The notes beneath the pieces were generated by a model that ran no database searches, was not told the origin of the DNA, and was given only the letters and a program-made list of their open reading frames with translations. Of a stretch of DNA of 64,000 nt, positions 44,901-55,964 are shown piece after piece. A program made the position numbers and the translations under genes. Source of the DNA: Branchiostoma floridae (taxonomy: Eukaryota; Chordata; Leptocardii; Amphioxiformes; Branchiostomatidae); assembly GCF_000003815.2 (NCBI RefSeq), contig NC_049981.1, forward strand, positions 31,833,349 through 31,897,348. The letters are read 5' to 3'. The number at the start of each line of letters is the position of its first letter. The first letter of the stretch is position 1.

Positions 44901-47860
44901 AAGGATTTGCAGCATCGCACACTGGAGCATGCCCCTAGCCTGGTATCCAGCCGTATTATAGCTCCCGAGTCTCCTCTGTCCTCTTGACAAATTCTCTGCA
45001 TTTCAGGAGATGATAGAACAGACTCGGGAGCTATAATACGGCTGGATACCAGGCCAGCATGCTCCTAGAGTCCTACTCTTTTTTTTAAGGTGTAAAGACC
45101 TCCATTTAACGTCATTTAACGATCCATGTATCTTGTCTTCTCCTAGCAGCATCAAGGGGAGAAGCCCACGGGAATCCCCCATGGACACCGGCTCGGGAGA
45201 TGAGGACTTCAGTTTTGTGTACAACATGAACCACCCTCGCAGGGGGCAGGCCATCATCATCAACAACAAGGACTTCGAAAAACACACAGGTTATTTGTTT
45301 ATTAAGATTTGCCACACATGGATAAATTTCAACAGCGCGTAACTTACACCAATGTGTACAAAGATTAGGACTGGTGTTATCTGTGGCATGGCACAAAGAA
45401 CACCAGTCCTAATCTTTGTACATATAGGTGTAAGTTACGTGCTGTTGAAATTTATCCAATGAGGATGTCCCTTCCTTTTCCTGGAGGAAACCCATCTGTA
45501 GATACATGTACATGTATATTTGTGGTTTTAACAGCTGTATAACCTCATTAGCCTGTGTTTACACAATCTCTCGCTGGCTGGAGTTAATTACCCCTCCTCC
45601 TAGGGCTGCGGCAATTGTAAGGCCGGCCGCTAGGGGCGTGATTTTAGTCAGGCTATATAATCTCGTGTCATTTTTACGTTACCCCTGTTGTCCGTGTGCA
45701 GGCATGAACACCAGAAGAGGAACGGATCTGGACGCCAACAACCTCTACAGGATCTTCTCCAAGCTGGGCTTCGAGACAAAAGTGTTTGACAACCTGCCCT
45801 GCAGGAAGATTCTTTCAGTGCTGCAGCTGGGTAAGGGTTTTGATATTCTTTCCGAACCTTACCTTAGATATTAGTCTCTCCCAGGCCTCTTTCTACGGCA
45901 AATTGGGCCACCCTTCTCCAAATGTGTCCGAGGCCTGTATATGTCGGGCAGGTTGCTATAAGCATGATTTAATGATGCTGCCCACTCCCCCAGCTGCTAG
46001 AGAGGACCACGCCGATGTGGACTGTTTCGCCTGTGCAATCCTGAGCCACGGGGAGGAGGGGGTCATATACGGGACGGACGGACACATGGAGGTCACAGAA
46101 ATCACCAAGCCTTTCCGGGGGGACCGCTGCCCGGGCCTGGTGGGGAAACCCAAACTCTTCTTTCTACAGGTCAGTCGGAAGATGGAGTATGGGACATGTG
46201 GCGTTAATTTAGCATCTAGACTACATGTAACTCATGGTAACATGCATGCGTAATGGAGGAACGAGGCAGAAGGTTAAACCCAAACTCTTCTTTCTACAGG
46301 TCAGATTCTAGATGGTCAGAATGTATGATTTGGAATTGTTCAGCATAGTGATTTATTAACATGAAACATGTACTAGAAAAAGAACAGAAACAAATTTGTG
46401 CGACGTGAAAATTGTTCACATTACATGTCGATAGTGAATAACAAATTTTCTATTGCAGGACTGAATGAAGACGAGGGCATTTCATCTTCATGTTGTTTTA
46501 AAGGATGCACCCATATGTTTATTTACCAGGCGCATCAAGGGAATGATGCACTCATGTTTTTGTAAGAATGACACTAATTGTAAAGTATGTTTAAAGAAAA
46601 TCTTACTATTTTCCCAGGCATGTCGAGGGAATGAGTTTGACCATGGAGTGGACATGCCTGACGCGCTGCCAGAGGTGCAAGACGAGCTGGACGCAGGAAA
46701 CAAGGCCACACTTCCGGCTGAAGCTGACTTCCTACTGGCCTACAGCACAGTGCCAGGTGGGTTTGCCATGTACAAATGTCTTGGACTGTCTTAGAAATGT
46801 CTACAACATATTATATACAGGGGTAATGTTCAGCTGTGGTATACATGTACCTTCCCTTGTGTGCCATGATTGGCATCTGGGCCATGGTACACCCAGGCTC
46901 TACTATAGCCTTGTTTAACTTCTTAGGTTACTGATCCTGGTGTAACCCAGGGGCGTGGGTCATGTTACATACTAACCCAGCTGTTGTTACCCACCCAGAC
47001 TACTACTAGTGTGGGTCGTGGTACACACTAACCCAGCTGCTGTGTTTACCCACCCAGGCTACTACCTGTGGCGTAACCTGGGGCATGGGTTGTGGTACAT
47101 ACTAACCCAGCTGTTGTGTTAACCCACCCAGGTTACTACTCGTGGCGTAACCCGGGGCGTGGGTCGTGGTACATACTAACCCAGCTGTTTTGTTTACCCC
47201 TCAAGGCTACTACTCGTGGCGTAACCCGGGGCATGGGTCGTGGTACATACTAACCCAGCTGTTGTGTTAACCCACCCAGGTTACTACTCGTGGTGCAACC
47301 TGGGGCGTGGGTCGTGGTACATACTAACCCAGCTGTTCTTACCCACCCAGGCTACTACTCGTGGCATAACCTGGGACGTGGTACATACTAACCCAGCTGT
47401 TGTTACCCACCCAGGTTACTACTCGTGGCGTAACCTGGGACGTGGGTCGTGGTACATACTAACCCACCCAGGTTACTACTCGTGGCGTAACCCGGGACGT
47501 GGGTCGTGGTCCTTTACATCCTTAACTAAAAGCTAGCTGAAGAAAATAGGCTGCTAGTTTATAGACTTGACTTTGGAATGAATAGTTGCAATTGCTAACC
47601 CAGCTGTTGTTACCCACCCAGGTTACTACTCGTGGCGTAACCCGGGTCGTGGGTCGTGGTACATCCAGGCGCTGTGTGCGGTGCTGGAGCGGGAGGGGAC
47701 GGAGCTGGAGATCATGCAGCTGCTGACCCGGGTTAACAAGCTGGTGGCGTACGACTTCCACTCCAACTCCGACAACCCCTACATGAACCGCAAGAAGCAG
47801 ATACCCTGCATCATGTCCATGTTAACGAAAGACCTGTTCCTCTCTCCGAAATCACAGTAA
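41988..47860 (+). CDS. Effector caspase (caspase-3/7-like), complete, seven exons, 329 aa
   Basis: Exons 41988-42006, 43661-43805, 45147-45289, 45702-45830, 45994-46169, 46618-46756 and 47622-47860 total 990 bases with all phases agreeing. A short prodomain (about 80 residues, no CARD or DED) leads to [45 protein letters not shown] with the catalytic His, [19 protein letters not shown] with the catalytic Cys, and an Asp-rich interdomain linker (VQDELDAG). The small subunit has [19 protein letters not shown], whose YSWRN...GSW shape is typical of executioner caspases. The short prodomain fits a protease activated by initiator caspases rather than by self-association. The start is the first ATG, with a GACG|GTAAGT donor after six codons. 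Cytosolic Asp-specific protease executing apoptosis. Confidence 0.93.
44926..45063. repeat. Foldback element in a caspase intron
   Basis: The 35-bp arm at 44939-44973 (GCCTGGTATCCAGCCGTATT...) is the exact reverse complement of 45021-45055 (...AATACGGCTGGATACCAGGC), and GAGCATGC/GCATGCTC lie outside them. The loop is about 47 bases. Located 84 bases before the acceptor of exon 3. Confidence 0.85.
45320..45457. repeat. Foldback element in a caspase intron (second)
   Basis: Left arm GATAAATTTCAACAGCGCGT...AGATTAGGACTGGTGTT pairs with AACACCAGTCCTAATCTTTG...GCTGTTGAAATTTATC. The arms are almost 58 bases long with one small bulge, around a 20-base loop. It lies 31 bases after the exon 3 donor. 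Confidence 0.85.
46275..46306 (+). repeat. Duplicate of the caspase exon 5 donor region
   Basis: AAACCCAAACTCTTCTTTCT followed by ACAGGTCAG repeats 46146-46174, the last codons of exon 5 and its GT donor, about 130 bases downstream in the intron. It has no acceptor of its own. Confidence 0.75.
46925..47515 (+). repeat. Tandem array of about nine decayed copies of the start of caspase exon 7
   Basis: Each ~55-75-bp unit contains an acceptor-like CCCACCCAG, then GTTACTACTCGTGGCGTAAC, a CTGGGGCGTGGGTCGTGGTA stretch and CATACTAACCCAGCTGTTGT. The units correspond to the intron end plus about the first 15 codons of exon 7 ([15 protein letters not shown]), which lies at 47622. Copies start near 46925, 46999, 47058, 47131, 47206, 47279, 47350, 47414 and 47470. 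Several keep the reading frame and the AG acceptor but lack the rest of the exon. Confidence 0.88.
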
Positions 47861-49750
47861 ACAACAAATCAGTAAACAACAGTAAACAACAACAAAACAG
47901 TAAACAAGCAGATCCCCTGCATCATGTCAATGTTAACTAAAGACCTGTCCCTCTCTCCAAAATCACAGTAAACAACAAACAATAAACAACATCAAGCAGT
48001 AAACAAACAGATCCCCTGTATCATGTCAATGATTAGTTTCTACCTGGCTGACTACACTGGCTATAGAGAGAAAAGTTTGCAAGAGGAGTTTGGTAACCAA
48101 AGGGTTTCATTGGCTCTGGAAGGGAAATGTTAACCTTCCCATGGACTGACTCTCCTGACCTACTTAACCCCCTTTTTGCCAAATTTTACAATCTGAACCC
48201 CAGTAGGAAGGCCTGGTGAAAGCTATCCATGTTCACTAAAGACCTGTTCTTCTCAGTAGACAAAGAAATTACAGGGTTGACAATATGCAAAGTGCAAAGG
48301 TTTTCTTGCAGAACAGCATCAAGAAATGAATTGTTCATTTTATTCATAGGAATTTTATCTCTAAAAGACTTGTACTTATAGTGCTTTACTGAAGGCTAGC
48401 TGTAGAAAATGGGCTGCTAGTTTGCAGACTTGACTTTGGAATGAATAGGTGGGAGATATGTTATTGTAAAGTGAGGTAGTTGTAGCTACAGTTGAGTGAT
48501 TAAAATCAATTAGATGAAATTAAAACTTGTGTAGAAGCTTCCAGCACTGTAGGGATAGCATTATTGTGAACTTTGTTTTCTACCCAGAGAACAGAGCATT
48601 TAATTATTATACTTTGTATGTATGCAAAATGTTCATTATGCTTTGCACAGAGTTGTCATAAAGTGTGACCTGCAGCAAAGAAAAGCCTTACGGACAAAAC
48701 TAAGATGTTTGTATCATGTTAAGCATAGTGTAGTTTAAGAACTACTTAATGTGACATTGGCTGATAGCTTATTTTGTCCTTGTGTACGCACATGTTGTAT
48801 TTGTATATGTGACATGGCCCAAGATTCGACCCATTATTGAAAAAAACATGTATGCTCAGGAAGTAAACTATTTTAGTTGTAAGACTTTCAAAAGTGCCCT
48901 TTTGTACATGGTACTGCTTTGGATGCTGAGCTTTATTTTAGCATATACATATAAGATACACACACATCACTGTATAGTTAGCCTGGTAACCTGCCATTAC
49001 AATATCTCTGGTATATCTATGGTGCTGAGAGTGCTGTCAGCCCATCTAGCTTACACTATTATGATAGTGAACATGGAGAATTTTCACAGTGTTGGTTTCA
49101 ATATTGTCACTGTATGCGATGGCAATGGTTAAAACCTCCATTTCTGTGGCCGCACCTGGGGCAATCTCTGTCATATTGAGGTCACCTGAGTTAGTGCCAA
49201 ATCAAGGCAGCTGCTCCAAACCATTGCGATTTAACCACGCCTACTGTAAGCTTCAGCCCTGGCTGCAAAGAGAGAGTAGTTGGCCCACCCAATAATAATA
49301 ATCAGAAACAATGGCTGTCAATAAGATCGGCAAAAAGAAAATGGCTTATGCTTTGTAAAACACCCCTATGTTGGCATGCATAGATGGTTACCAGGCTACT
49401 GGATAGTGAATGTGAGCCAGTCATTTTCTAAAACTAAGTCTTATTCATACAGCACATTACCATTATATGACCATTCCACAGCAATTGATGTTTTATTGAA
49501 ATTTAAATCCATGCATTCCATGTGAATAAATGTTTGCAGCCATTTTCCCACCAAAAGTGTAAATTGCACTATCATTTTCATGATACGTATTAAATGTTAG
49601 GCAAGTATACAAGCACCACAAATCATATTGTTGTATCACTCATCTATATGATGAAACTAATTCCTTAGCTTTGAACTTGTCTGAACCTACACAATGTATC
49701 ATGCAAACACCACGTCACAGCTCAAATAAAAGAAATGTACACGCTAATAT
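47861..49750 (+). other. Probable caspase 3' UTR with duplicated coding-end segments
   Basis: After the stop, AAACAACAAACAGTAAACA-type sequence is followed by partial copies of the final coding segment: CAGATCCCCTGCATCATGTC...CTCTCTCCAAAATCACAGTA at about 47910-47970, and CAGATCCCCTGTATCATGTC at 48008. Candidate AATAAA signals are at 49525-49530 and 49725-49730. A SINE tail fragment (GGCCGCACCTGGGGCAATCT, ATTGAGGTCACCTGAG) lies at about 49148-49193. Confidence 0.55.
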
Positions 49751-50239
49751 CGTATTGTTACTTTTTCAGTTGAGATAATGATTACCTGTGATTGATTAGA
49801 ATAGCTGAAAAACATGTTTGCCAAATAAAAAGGACATCTACGTGCACATTGTGGGTTCATCAAGAAGTACAGAAAGTTGCAACTCAATTAATGAATCTCC
49901 ATCTCCCTCATTCAGATCTTCATCAGTGATGTCTTTTAAAAACATTTGTCTTTCTAAAACGCTGTTTTTGATTCTTTACTTTTTGTCCAATTTTTACACG
50001 TGTGAACTCTTATTCACAGTTTGACAAAAAATGAAGTATGCAAAAAACTGGTTCATAAAGCAAGAAAACTGCACTACTTACTTACTATATATTGAATGAT
50101 CTTTATTTGCATGTTCCTGCCCATGTGGGCTAAATGCAGCAAATCCCGTGATGGGATACTAAAGACTAAGATGTAAGTACTATAACATGTAGTATTACAA
50201 TTGAATAAACAATACATCTGCACTATGCTATCATTATAT

Positions 50240-50602
50240 TTAACGTTTACATGACTCTTCCCTTTTCTTAAAACATGTGTATACGAACTCACAGAGTTTG
50301 TGTTGTACAAAGTTGTCTGTGGTTGTCATTATATGTACAAACAGGTTGTCGTTGGTTAACTCTTTACATCGTGTATCTACATTAACAGCACTGATAAAAG
50401 AGTTGCGCATGTCATTGTATAAAGAACACTCTAATATAAAATGGACTTCATTCTCTATACGGTTGGAGTTACAAAGTGTACAGAGTCTATTATTCGGAGG
50501 AGTATGGTTGTATCTTCCCACATCAATACGATTATGCGATGGTAATCTAACGTAAATACATAGCGTTAAAAATGTGTTTTTATCTGTGTTACAATAAAGC
50601 AA
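50240..50602 (-). mobile_element. LINE reverse-transcriptase C-terminal fragment
   Basis: A minus-strand frame of 120 residues contains LRLPSHN-like VRLPSHNRIDVGRYNHTPPN, then LCTLCNSNRIENEVHFILEC, the Cys/His knuckle region at the end of non-LTR retrotransposon ORF2. The upstream catalytic domains are missing, so it is a dead 5'-truncated copy. No target duplication was found. It differs from the LINE at 2819-4163 in sequence. Confidence 0.8.
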
Positions 50603-51078
50603 GCTTCCCGTGCCTGTACTTCTCTGAAACTATACCTTGAATGTGAAAAAGTAGCTTGCCTATTATCCACAGATGGCGTACCTTGAGTATTTTTTAGAAA
50701 CAGGTGTTTTCAACCACTTGTTATGAAAACCTATAACATTATTGTGATGCTGCTCAGATAAATCCAGTATGGCATGAAACTGCCTTGAAGCAACTCAATT
50801 ACGATATTATTGTCCACTGGTACTTTTTGTAAACAACTGGAGTACTGGTATTACTTGCCAAGCTGGCACTACATTCATCATGGCTTCCATATTGTTGGCA
50901 CTTTTACAACTATCCAACAAATTTCACTTCTACAATTATATTCATGGCTACCTCCCTAGTGTCTCTTCTACAAGTATAACCATTAGGCATGTTTGACTAT
51001 TTTGGTCTATCTGACCACGCCCGAAGAGGAAACATTCTCAGCTACAGTCGTTGTTTCAGCACCTCCTACACCCCTATG

Positions 51079-53989
51079 TTATGTCCTTCGCTTCCTTCTC
51101 CTCTTCTTCGGTGGAGCCCTTGTAGGAAGCGCTGTAGATGCATGTACAGACAAGGTAAATTTGAGATAACATGTCGTGGGTATGGCATGACACATTGAGG
51201 CTCCAACAGTTAACACAGGAAGTTGCTATGCATCTGGAATCTACTAATAGTACTGGGCTCCACATTCACCATGCCACCAACTGAACTACCTGGCCGGCAA
51301 ACTCAACTGGCAATTGTTCTCTGCCTATCTACATGTTTCCAGCGACCTGTGGAGCCTGGTGGAGGCTACTATCCACCCTCTGTTTGAATATGAAGACAAT
51401 GTAAAATTCCCCGCCCTATGACTGAGCCAGATACAGTAGATGTCATACCTGATGCACCATCTGATGGTCCCACCTCTCCCGGTACGTCTGTCGATCCGCT
51501 GTTGTCAGCCAACTCTAAAAACCAGAAACATCGTCAAGAGGCTTGATAACGGTGTTGAATTGCTGCCCTGTCGGCAGCTTCAGCGAGAAGTACTTTCTTC
51601 CAGTAGGAAAGGAAACGTTCTTTACGTCTTGCAAAGCATTTCGGACATCTGGTTGTGGACACCTTCGAGGTGAAAGCTAACGCATTCTTTTGCTGCAATT
51701 GGTAGCCTTTTCTTCGAGGCAGTTTTGGCGTCAATGTTGCCATCCGTTGTATGCAGGCCGTGAGACGCCGTTTCATAGTGCTGCTTTTGTAGATACCTCG
51801 TAGGTACCTGTACTGTAGACATCGTCGTTGTTTCAGACGTGTGTACATGCGTGTGGGCAATTCAGCCTGACGTAAACAATATATAAGTAAGATAGAGATA
51901 TCAGATCATCAGAAGGACATACTCCGAACATACGTTTGTAGGGTTGCATGCATTATACCTGGAAATGCCCTCTTCAAACGATGTGCTTCCAGAACCAACT
52001 GGAGCCCCGCCTCAGACAGCGCAGCCTTGAAGACCTGGGTTGTGGCCTCCTCCCCTCTCAGCTTCTTCCACTCCTCTAGCATGTCCATGTAGCGGGACTC
52101 GTCGTCAGGGTTCCTGTGGGCGATGTCGCTGACAGCTGCACTCCCAAAGCCCAGAAAGAAGGCCAAGTTCTTCCAATACGGCGCCACTGCCTCCTTGATG
52201 TCGTGGAAGTATGATCTAGTACCTAGGGACGTTTGTCATATCAATTAGAAGATCGCGTTTACATCTGTTATATGTAAGCGCTGGCCCAGAATCGCCTTGA
52301 CGCGGGCCACTCAATCTAACGATAGGGAGACCCAAGTAAGTAAGCTTTACCGTCCTATCTCTTAACTTCCCTAAGATACAAACTTTCCAAATACTTAGGC
52401 TCACCTCAGTGCTCGAGAAAAATCAGAGCAGAACAAAATCATTCTGCATTGAAAACGTGGCATGCCGTGAATGGATAGATTCGGCAAATCTTAGTTTCTG
52501 ACTTAACATAAAATAAAACAAACAAACAAACAAACAAACAACCCGTCATGTACCTGCAATGTGTGTTGAAACCAGTTGTCGCCTCACAGGCTCTCCGGGC
52601 TCTTAGGGTGCCGACTGACCGCCGTCAGATCCTTCCGTGCCGTAGGCTCGTTTGTTGCGCCCTGGGAGAAAGATTGATCGTAGATTCGGGGTTTGTTAAT
52701 CTTATTCACTGTGTACAAAACATACTGTCATGCAGAAGGCTAATGAGGCCGATAATATGTACTTCTCTCGTAATGTATGACTGGGTAAATCATGACAAAT
52801 ACACCAAGATTCGTATTTTTTCCCGAGGAATGAAAAAATGTATTAGGCATTGATGTTTATGGAATAGAATAAAGTCCAAGCTGTGTTTACCTTGACTTTG
52901 CTGTGAGAAGTGTTCCCTCTGTGCGGTTTGTTGACCAGGTTGTGTCGCCAGCTGTTCCCCGATGCCGTAGTGCCGCGCCCAGTGCCGCTCCTGTTCCTCC
53001 ATTTTCTCCGCCAGGAAGTCCTGTCCTTCCTCCCGCAGGACCCGCACGAACCAGTCGTACGGCTCCTGCCGCCTCCTGTCATCCAGCATCTCTACCAACC
53101 TGGGAACCAATCTTGCTGGTTTCGACTCCATCAGCACCCAGACTGGATTGTCCTCACAATAACAACAACAACAATTAGTAGATACTTTTGGACTGCTATT
53201 TTTGTGTCCTTCCCTTTATGCTATCTGGTTTGAACAGAGAGCATGAACAAGGTAGGCGCATACATGTGTGTCAACATGTATACATAAGAGGGTGAAATAG
53301 AGTAATTGTCTAATGTTATGTTGTTATTGTTGTCGCGATCGATCAGAAGTGCTGACATGCATGAAATGTGTTCTTAAAGTTATCTGGAGCACAGCTTAGT
53401 CATCTACGACGTTAACCTACATGGGACACCTGGCAAGTATATGATGAGAATCTAAGTACAATGTACAAGGCAAAAGGCAGCCCCGCCCGTTACTTCATGT
53501 AAAGGGTAAAACTGGTGGGGAGGTCTGTCGTAGCTCAAAACGATTTGCCGCGGCAAGTCAATTTTAAGGATGACATCCGGGCGCTCATTACTTTTGTGAT
53601 GCCGGTTTATTGTGTCTATTTTGAAATTTGCTAGCTTGTTTTTTTTTTTACCCATCTTGTTTTTTTACGCGCCATCTCATTATTTTTGCAGTGGATGTCA
53701 TCCATAAAATTTACTTGCTGTAGCCATATATTCCTATCTTTATTTCCTGAGACGTCCGTACGGCTGCGATGAAGCGAACATCATGAATTGTAAATACAGG
53801 TTAGGAGCGTATCCAAGACAAATAAAAACTTTAATGTCAGGTTCATGTTTACCTGGATGTCGCGGACCTCAGCCGGGCTCAGCTTGTTCTCCTGTTCCAG
53901 CCGTGTGAGAACAGCTGGGAGGTTCATGTTGTCATACAGGATCCCACGATTGTGGAACAAGGTCACCGTGCACGGATACCTCAGTTCAC
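51079..53989 (-). pseudogene. CARD-Death adaptor paralogue with premature stop and no TIR exon
   Basis: Minus-strand exons mirror the right-hand gene: 53989-53853 and 53152-52891 form the CARD (MNLPAVLTRLEQENKLSPAE, then ARLVPRL-type PARLVPRLVEMLDDRRRQEP, FLAEKMEEQE). Exon 52661-52554 is a basic linker, 52222-51959 the Death domain (APYWKNLAFFLGFGSAAVSD, RYMDMLEEWKKLRGEEATTQ), 51514-51449 a Ser/Asp linker and 51131-51079 the tail APPKKRRRKRRT. In the 108-nt linker exon the codon at 52605-52603 is TAA where the paralogue has TCA, cutting translation after the CARD. The exon is a multiple of three and phase-symmetric, so skipping it would restore CARD-Death. No TIR exon or matching ATG exon is seen upstream. 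It may be a pseudogene, a CARD-only decoy, or alternatively spliced. Confidence 0.7.
52603..52605 (-). other. Premature TAA in the linker exon of the left CARD-Death gene
   Basis: The frame entering from the CARD exon (phase 1) reads GQSAP, then TAA, then EPGEPVRRQLVST. The paralogue reads GQSTP, TCA, EHGRPVRRQLVSS. A single C-to-A change explains it. Confidence 0.85.
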
Positions 53990-54908
53990 CTGTGGAGATG
54001 GACAAACAAACGGCACACATAACTATATAGTATTAGACCTGGTCCGGTTAATGCAGAGACATCATAATAGCTTAGAAGGTATCTAAATAGCTAAACTTTG
54101 AACAATACAAGAAACTTTGAAACTTTGAAACTTACAATACAAAATAGAAAGCCCGATAAAAACGACGAATGATAAAAAACGTAAAAACAACAACAGCCGT
54201 AGCCTAACTTCTGCTTGGAGAGTAATGTCCTACAGCCCCAAACAGCAGTGCCATTTTGGGGCAAAGTTCAAGTACTTCGAGTTGAGTTGCTTCCTAACTA
54301 TGGCGCTTCGTTACGAGGAAAGTTATGTCACATTTCTACTCATTACATGAGTATTGTTCACTTGAATTGTTGACAATTTTGTACCATACCGGATCTGTCT
54401 TCGGTACAGAACAGGGTATAGTCATAACTTCAATCCTTTCAAGTACAGCTGCGAGCGATTTCAAAAAGCATCCAAAGTCCTAACGGTAAGACAGGCTTTA
54501 CTAATGGCTATAAACGGGACACAGGGGCATCCAAGTTAACGTGATCATGAAGAGAACTAGCAAGTTTTTGGTTTCCTAATTAACGTTGTTCAGTCGTTAC
54601 GGACATCTTCAAGATACTAGTAGATCTATAAAGATCCCGACGTTACGCTCAAGGACTGAGAACAATCTCATTATTTGCTAAATATAACCTTGACAGACAG
54701 GTAAACTGTTACACTATGGTCAAACTGAAGGTTTGAAGACTTCAACTCTGCTTTACCTTTTCTTCCCAGCGCCTTACTTCTCCATAATCGTTCACATAAA
54801 GTTGCTTCTGCGGGCTGGATTCGTGGTGAAATCGTTGATGAGGAAGTAAGACGACAAGGACGGGCTCATTGAAATGAAGGGGGTGCAGATTTGCAACAAG
54901 TTGGAAAC

Positions 54909-54921
54909 TTTTATATAATAC
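54909..54921 (-). promoter_or_regulatory. TATA box of the left death-fold gene and conserved 5' exon
   Basis: On the minus strand TATTATATAAAAG lies about 130 bases before a GAAGAAAAG|GTAAAG donor (exon end near 54759). The whole block, including LYVNDYGEVRRWEEK in one frame, is conserved at 63628-63800 in the right copy, where the TATA is changed to TATTATATCAACG. This looks like a noncoding first exon with its core promoter. Confidence 0.5.
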
Positions 54922-55106
54922 ACCGCAAGGTAAGCTAATGTTCCCACAATTATTTAATGTCAACTTTAACCTAGCGTTGTTTTTGTCTCGGCTGTTTAAA
55001 ATCTATTACATGAGGGAAACACCTTCTTTATCACACACCTGGTTCGTCCCCGTGCACGCCATTGGTAAACACTTGTCTTGTCGTCAGCGGCCCCACCTTT
55101 GTTCCG

Positions 55107-55114
55107 TGACGTCA
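55107..55114. promoter_or_regulatory. CRE/ATF palindrome upstream of the left death-fold gene
   Basis: TGACGTCA in GTTCCGTGACGTCACACCTG, about 190 bases upstream of the TATA box. The same site and context occur in the right copy at 63975-63982. Confidence 0.55.
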
Positions 55115-55199
55115 CACCTGGTGGCGACCTTGGCGTCAACCTGCCAGAACGGCGTGTTGTCGGTTGGCCTCGTTTTGTTACCTGTTGTTGTATAACTTT

Positions 55200-55624
55200 G
55201 TAGTTCATAGCTGGTGGCACATAGGTCACCAAGTTTCCTCCATGTTTCAGTAGCAGAGTATGTTTTTATAGCTAGGGTTTGCTATCCCTCCCCCTTAGTT
55301 CGCTTACTTGGCACGAAATACGCCAGCTTAACAACAGTCCTCGCTGGGGTTTTAATGTTAGGCCTGAAGGGGTGTCTTCAATCTAGTGGTTGCTGTCTAT
55401 CTATCTAATTGTTAGTGCTGCAGCTGGTATGCGGATACAGCGGTTGGTGTATGCGGATACAGTGGCATCCGTAAATAGTTTCATTGGGTCTTTAGATCAA
55501 ATGAACAAAGTCTTGCTATTTTTTATTTGTTATTGGGTGGGCCGACTACTCACTCTATGCAGCCAGGGGCTGAATTGCGAGGAGCTTACAATAGGCGGGG
55601 CTAAATCGCAAGGGTCTGGAGCGA
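55200..55624. other. Spacer between the duplicated segments
   Basis: I see no gene here; a small direct repeat TATGCGGATACAG occurs twice at 55428-55460. It separates the left duplication copy from the SINE. Confidence 0.4.
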
Positions 55625-55964
55625 GCTGCCATTCGGCGCCACTCAGGTGACCTCAATACGACAGTATTGGCCCAGGTGCGGCCAAGGCACTGTAGGTTTT
55701 GGACCACTCACACCGCACCATCGCACCAGTGGCGGGTTCTTTAACGTGTCTGGGGTATGGCTCTCCCCAGACACGGGACCTCCATTTAACGTCCTATCCG
55801 AGGGACGGCCCAAGCCGAAGGTACTCATTTTAACCTGAGTAAAGTGAGTAAAGTCGTGTAAAGTGCCTTTCCCAAGGACACAAGATCGGTTACACGCAGC
55901 TGGATTCGAACCCGCAACCTCTCGGTCACGGGCCGAACACAATACCGCTGTGCTACGCGGTCCC
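55625..55964 (-). repeat. tRNA-derived SINE
   Basis: Read on the minus strand it begins GGGACCGCGTAGCACAGCGG, with an A box (TAGCACAGCGG, 55955-55945) and a B box (GGTTCGAATCC, 55912-55902) spaced as in a tRNA. A tail follows: TGTGTCCTTGGGAAAGGCAC, GGTCCCGTGTCTGGGG, CACGTTAAAGAACCC and GAGGTCACCTGAGTGGCGCC. The 3' half of a tRNA acceptor stem is absent, so this is a SINE head and not a functional tRNA gene. Fragments of the same family lie at 13715-13880 and about 49140-49200. Confidence 0.8.

Larger units (their letters stand above)
50640..55200. repeat. Segmental duplication, left copy (contains the shorter CARD-Death gene)
   Basis: Segments match the right copy in order: TATTATCCACAGATGGCG...CAGGTGTTTTCAACCACTTG (50658) with 56358; CTTGAAGCAACTCAATTACG (50787) with 56968; all shared exons and introns of the two death-fold genes; CAAGTACTTCGAGTTGAGTT (54271) with 63160; and the CRE-containing promoter (55030-55140) with 63900-64000. 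The right copy is longer because of the TIR exon, microsatellite and other insertions. Confidence 0.85.

Noticed and set aside
51534-51860. 108-codon minus-strand frame between the Death-domain exon and the next linker exon
   Set aside because: The paralogue's equivalent intron does not keep the frame, and the flanking exons join perfectly in phase without it.
54300-54350. Small frame MALRYEESYVTFLLIT conserved in both duplication copies
   Set aside because: Conservation is explained by the recent segmental duplication; no other coding signal.
55895-55964. tRNA gene on the minus strand
   Set aside because: A and B boxes are present, but the 3' acceptor half does not pair with GGGACCG and the sequence continues into a SINE body.
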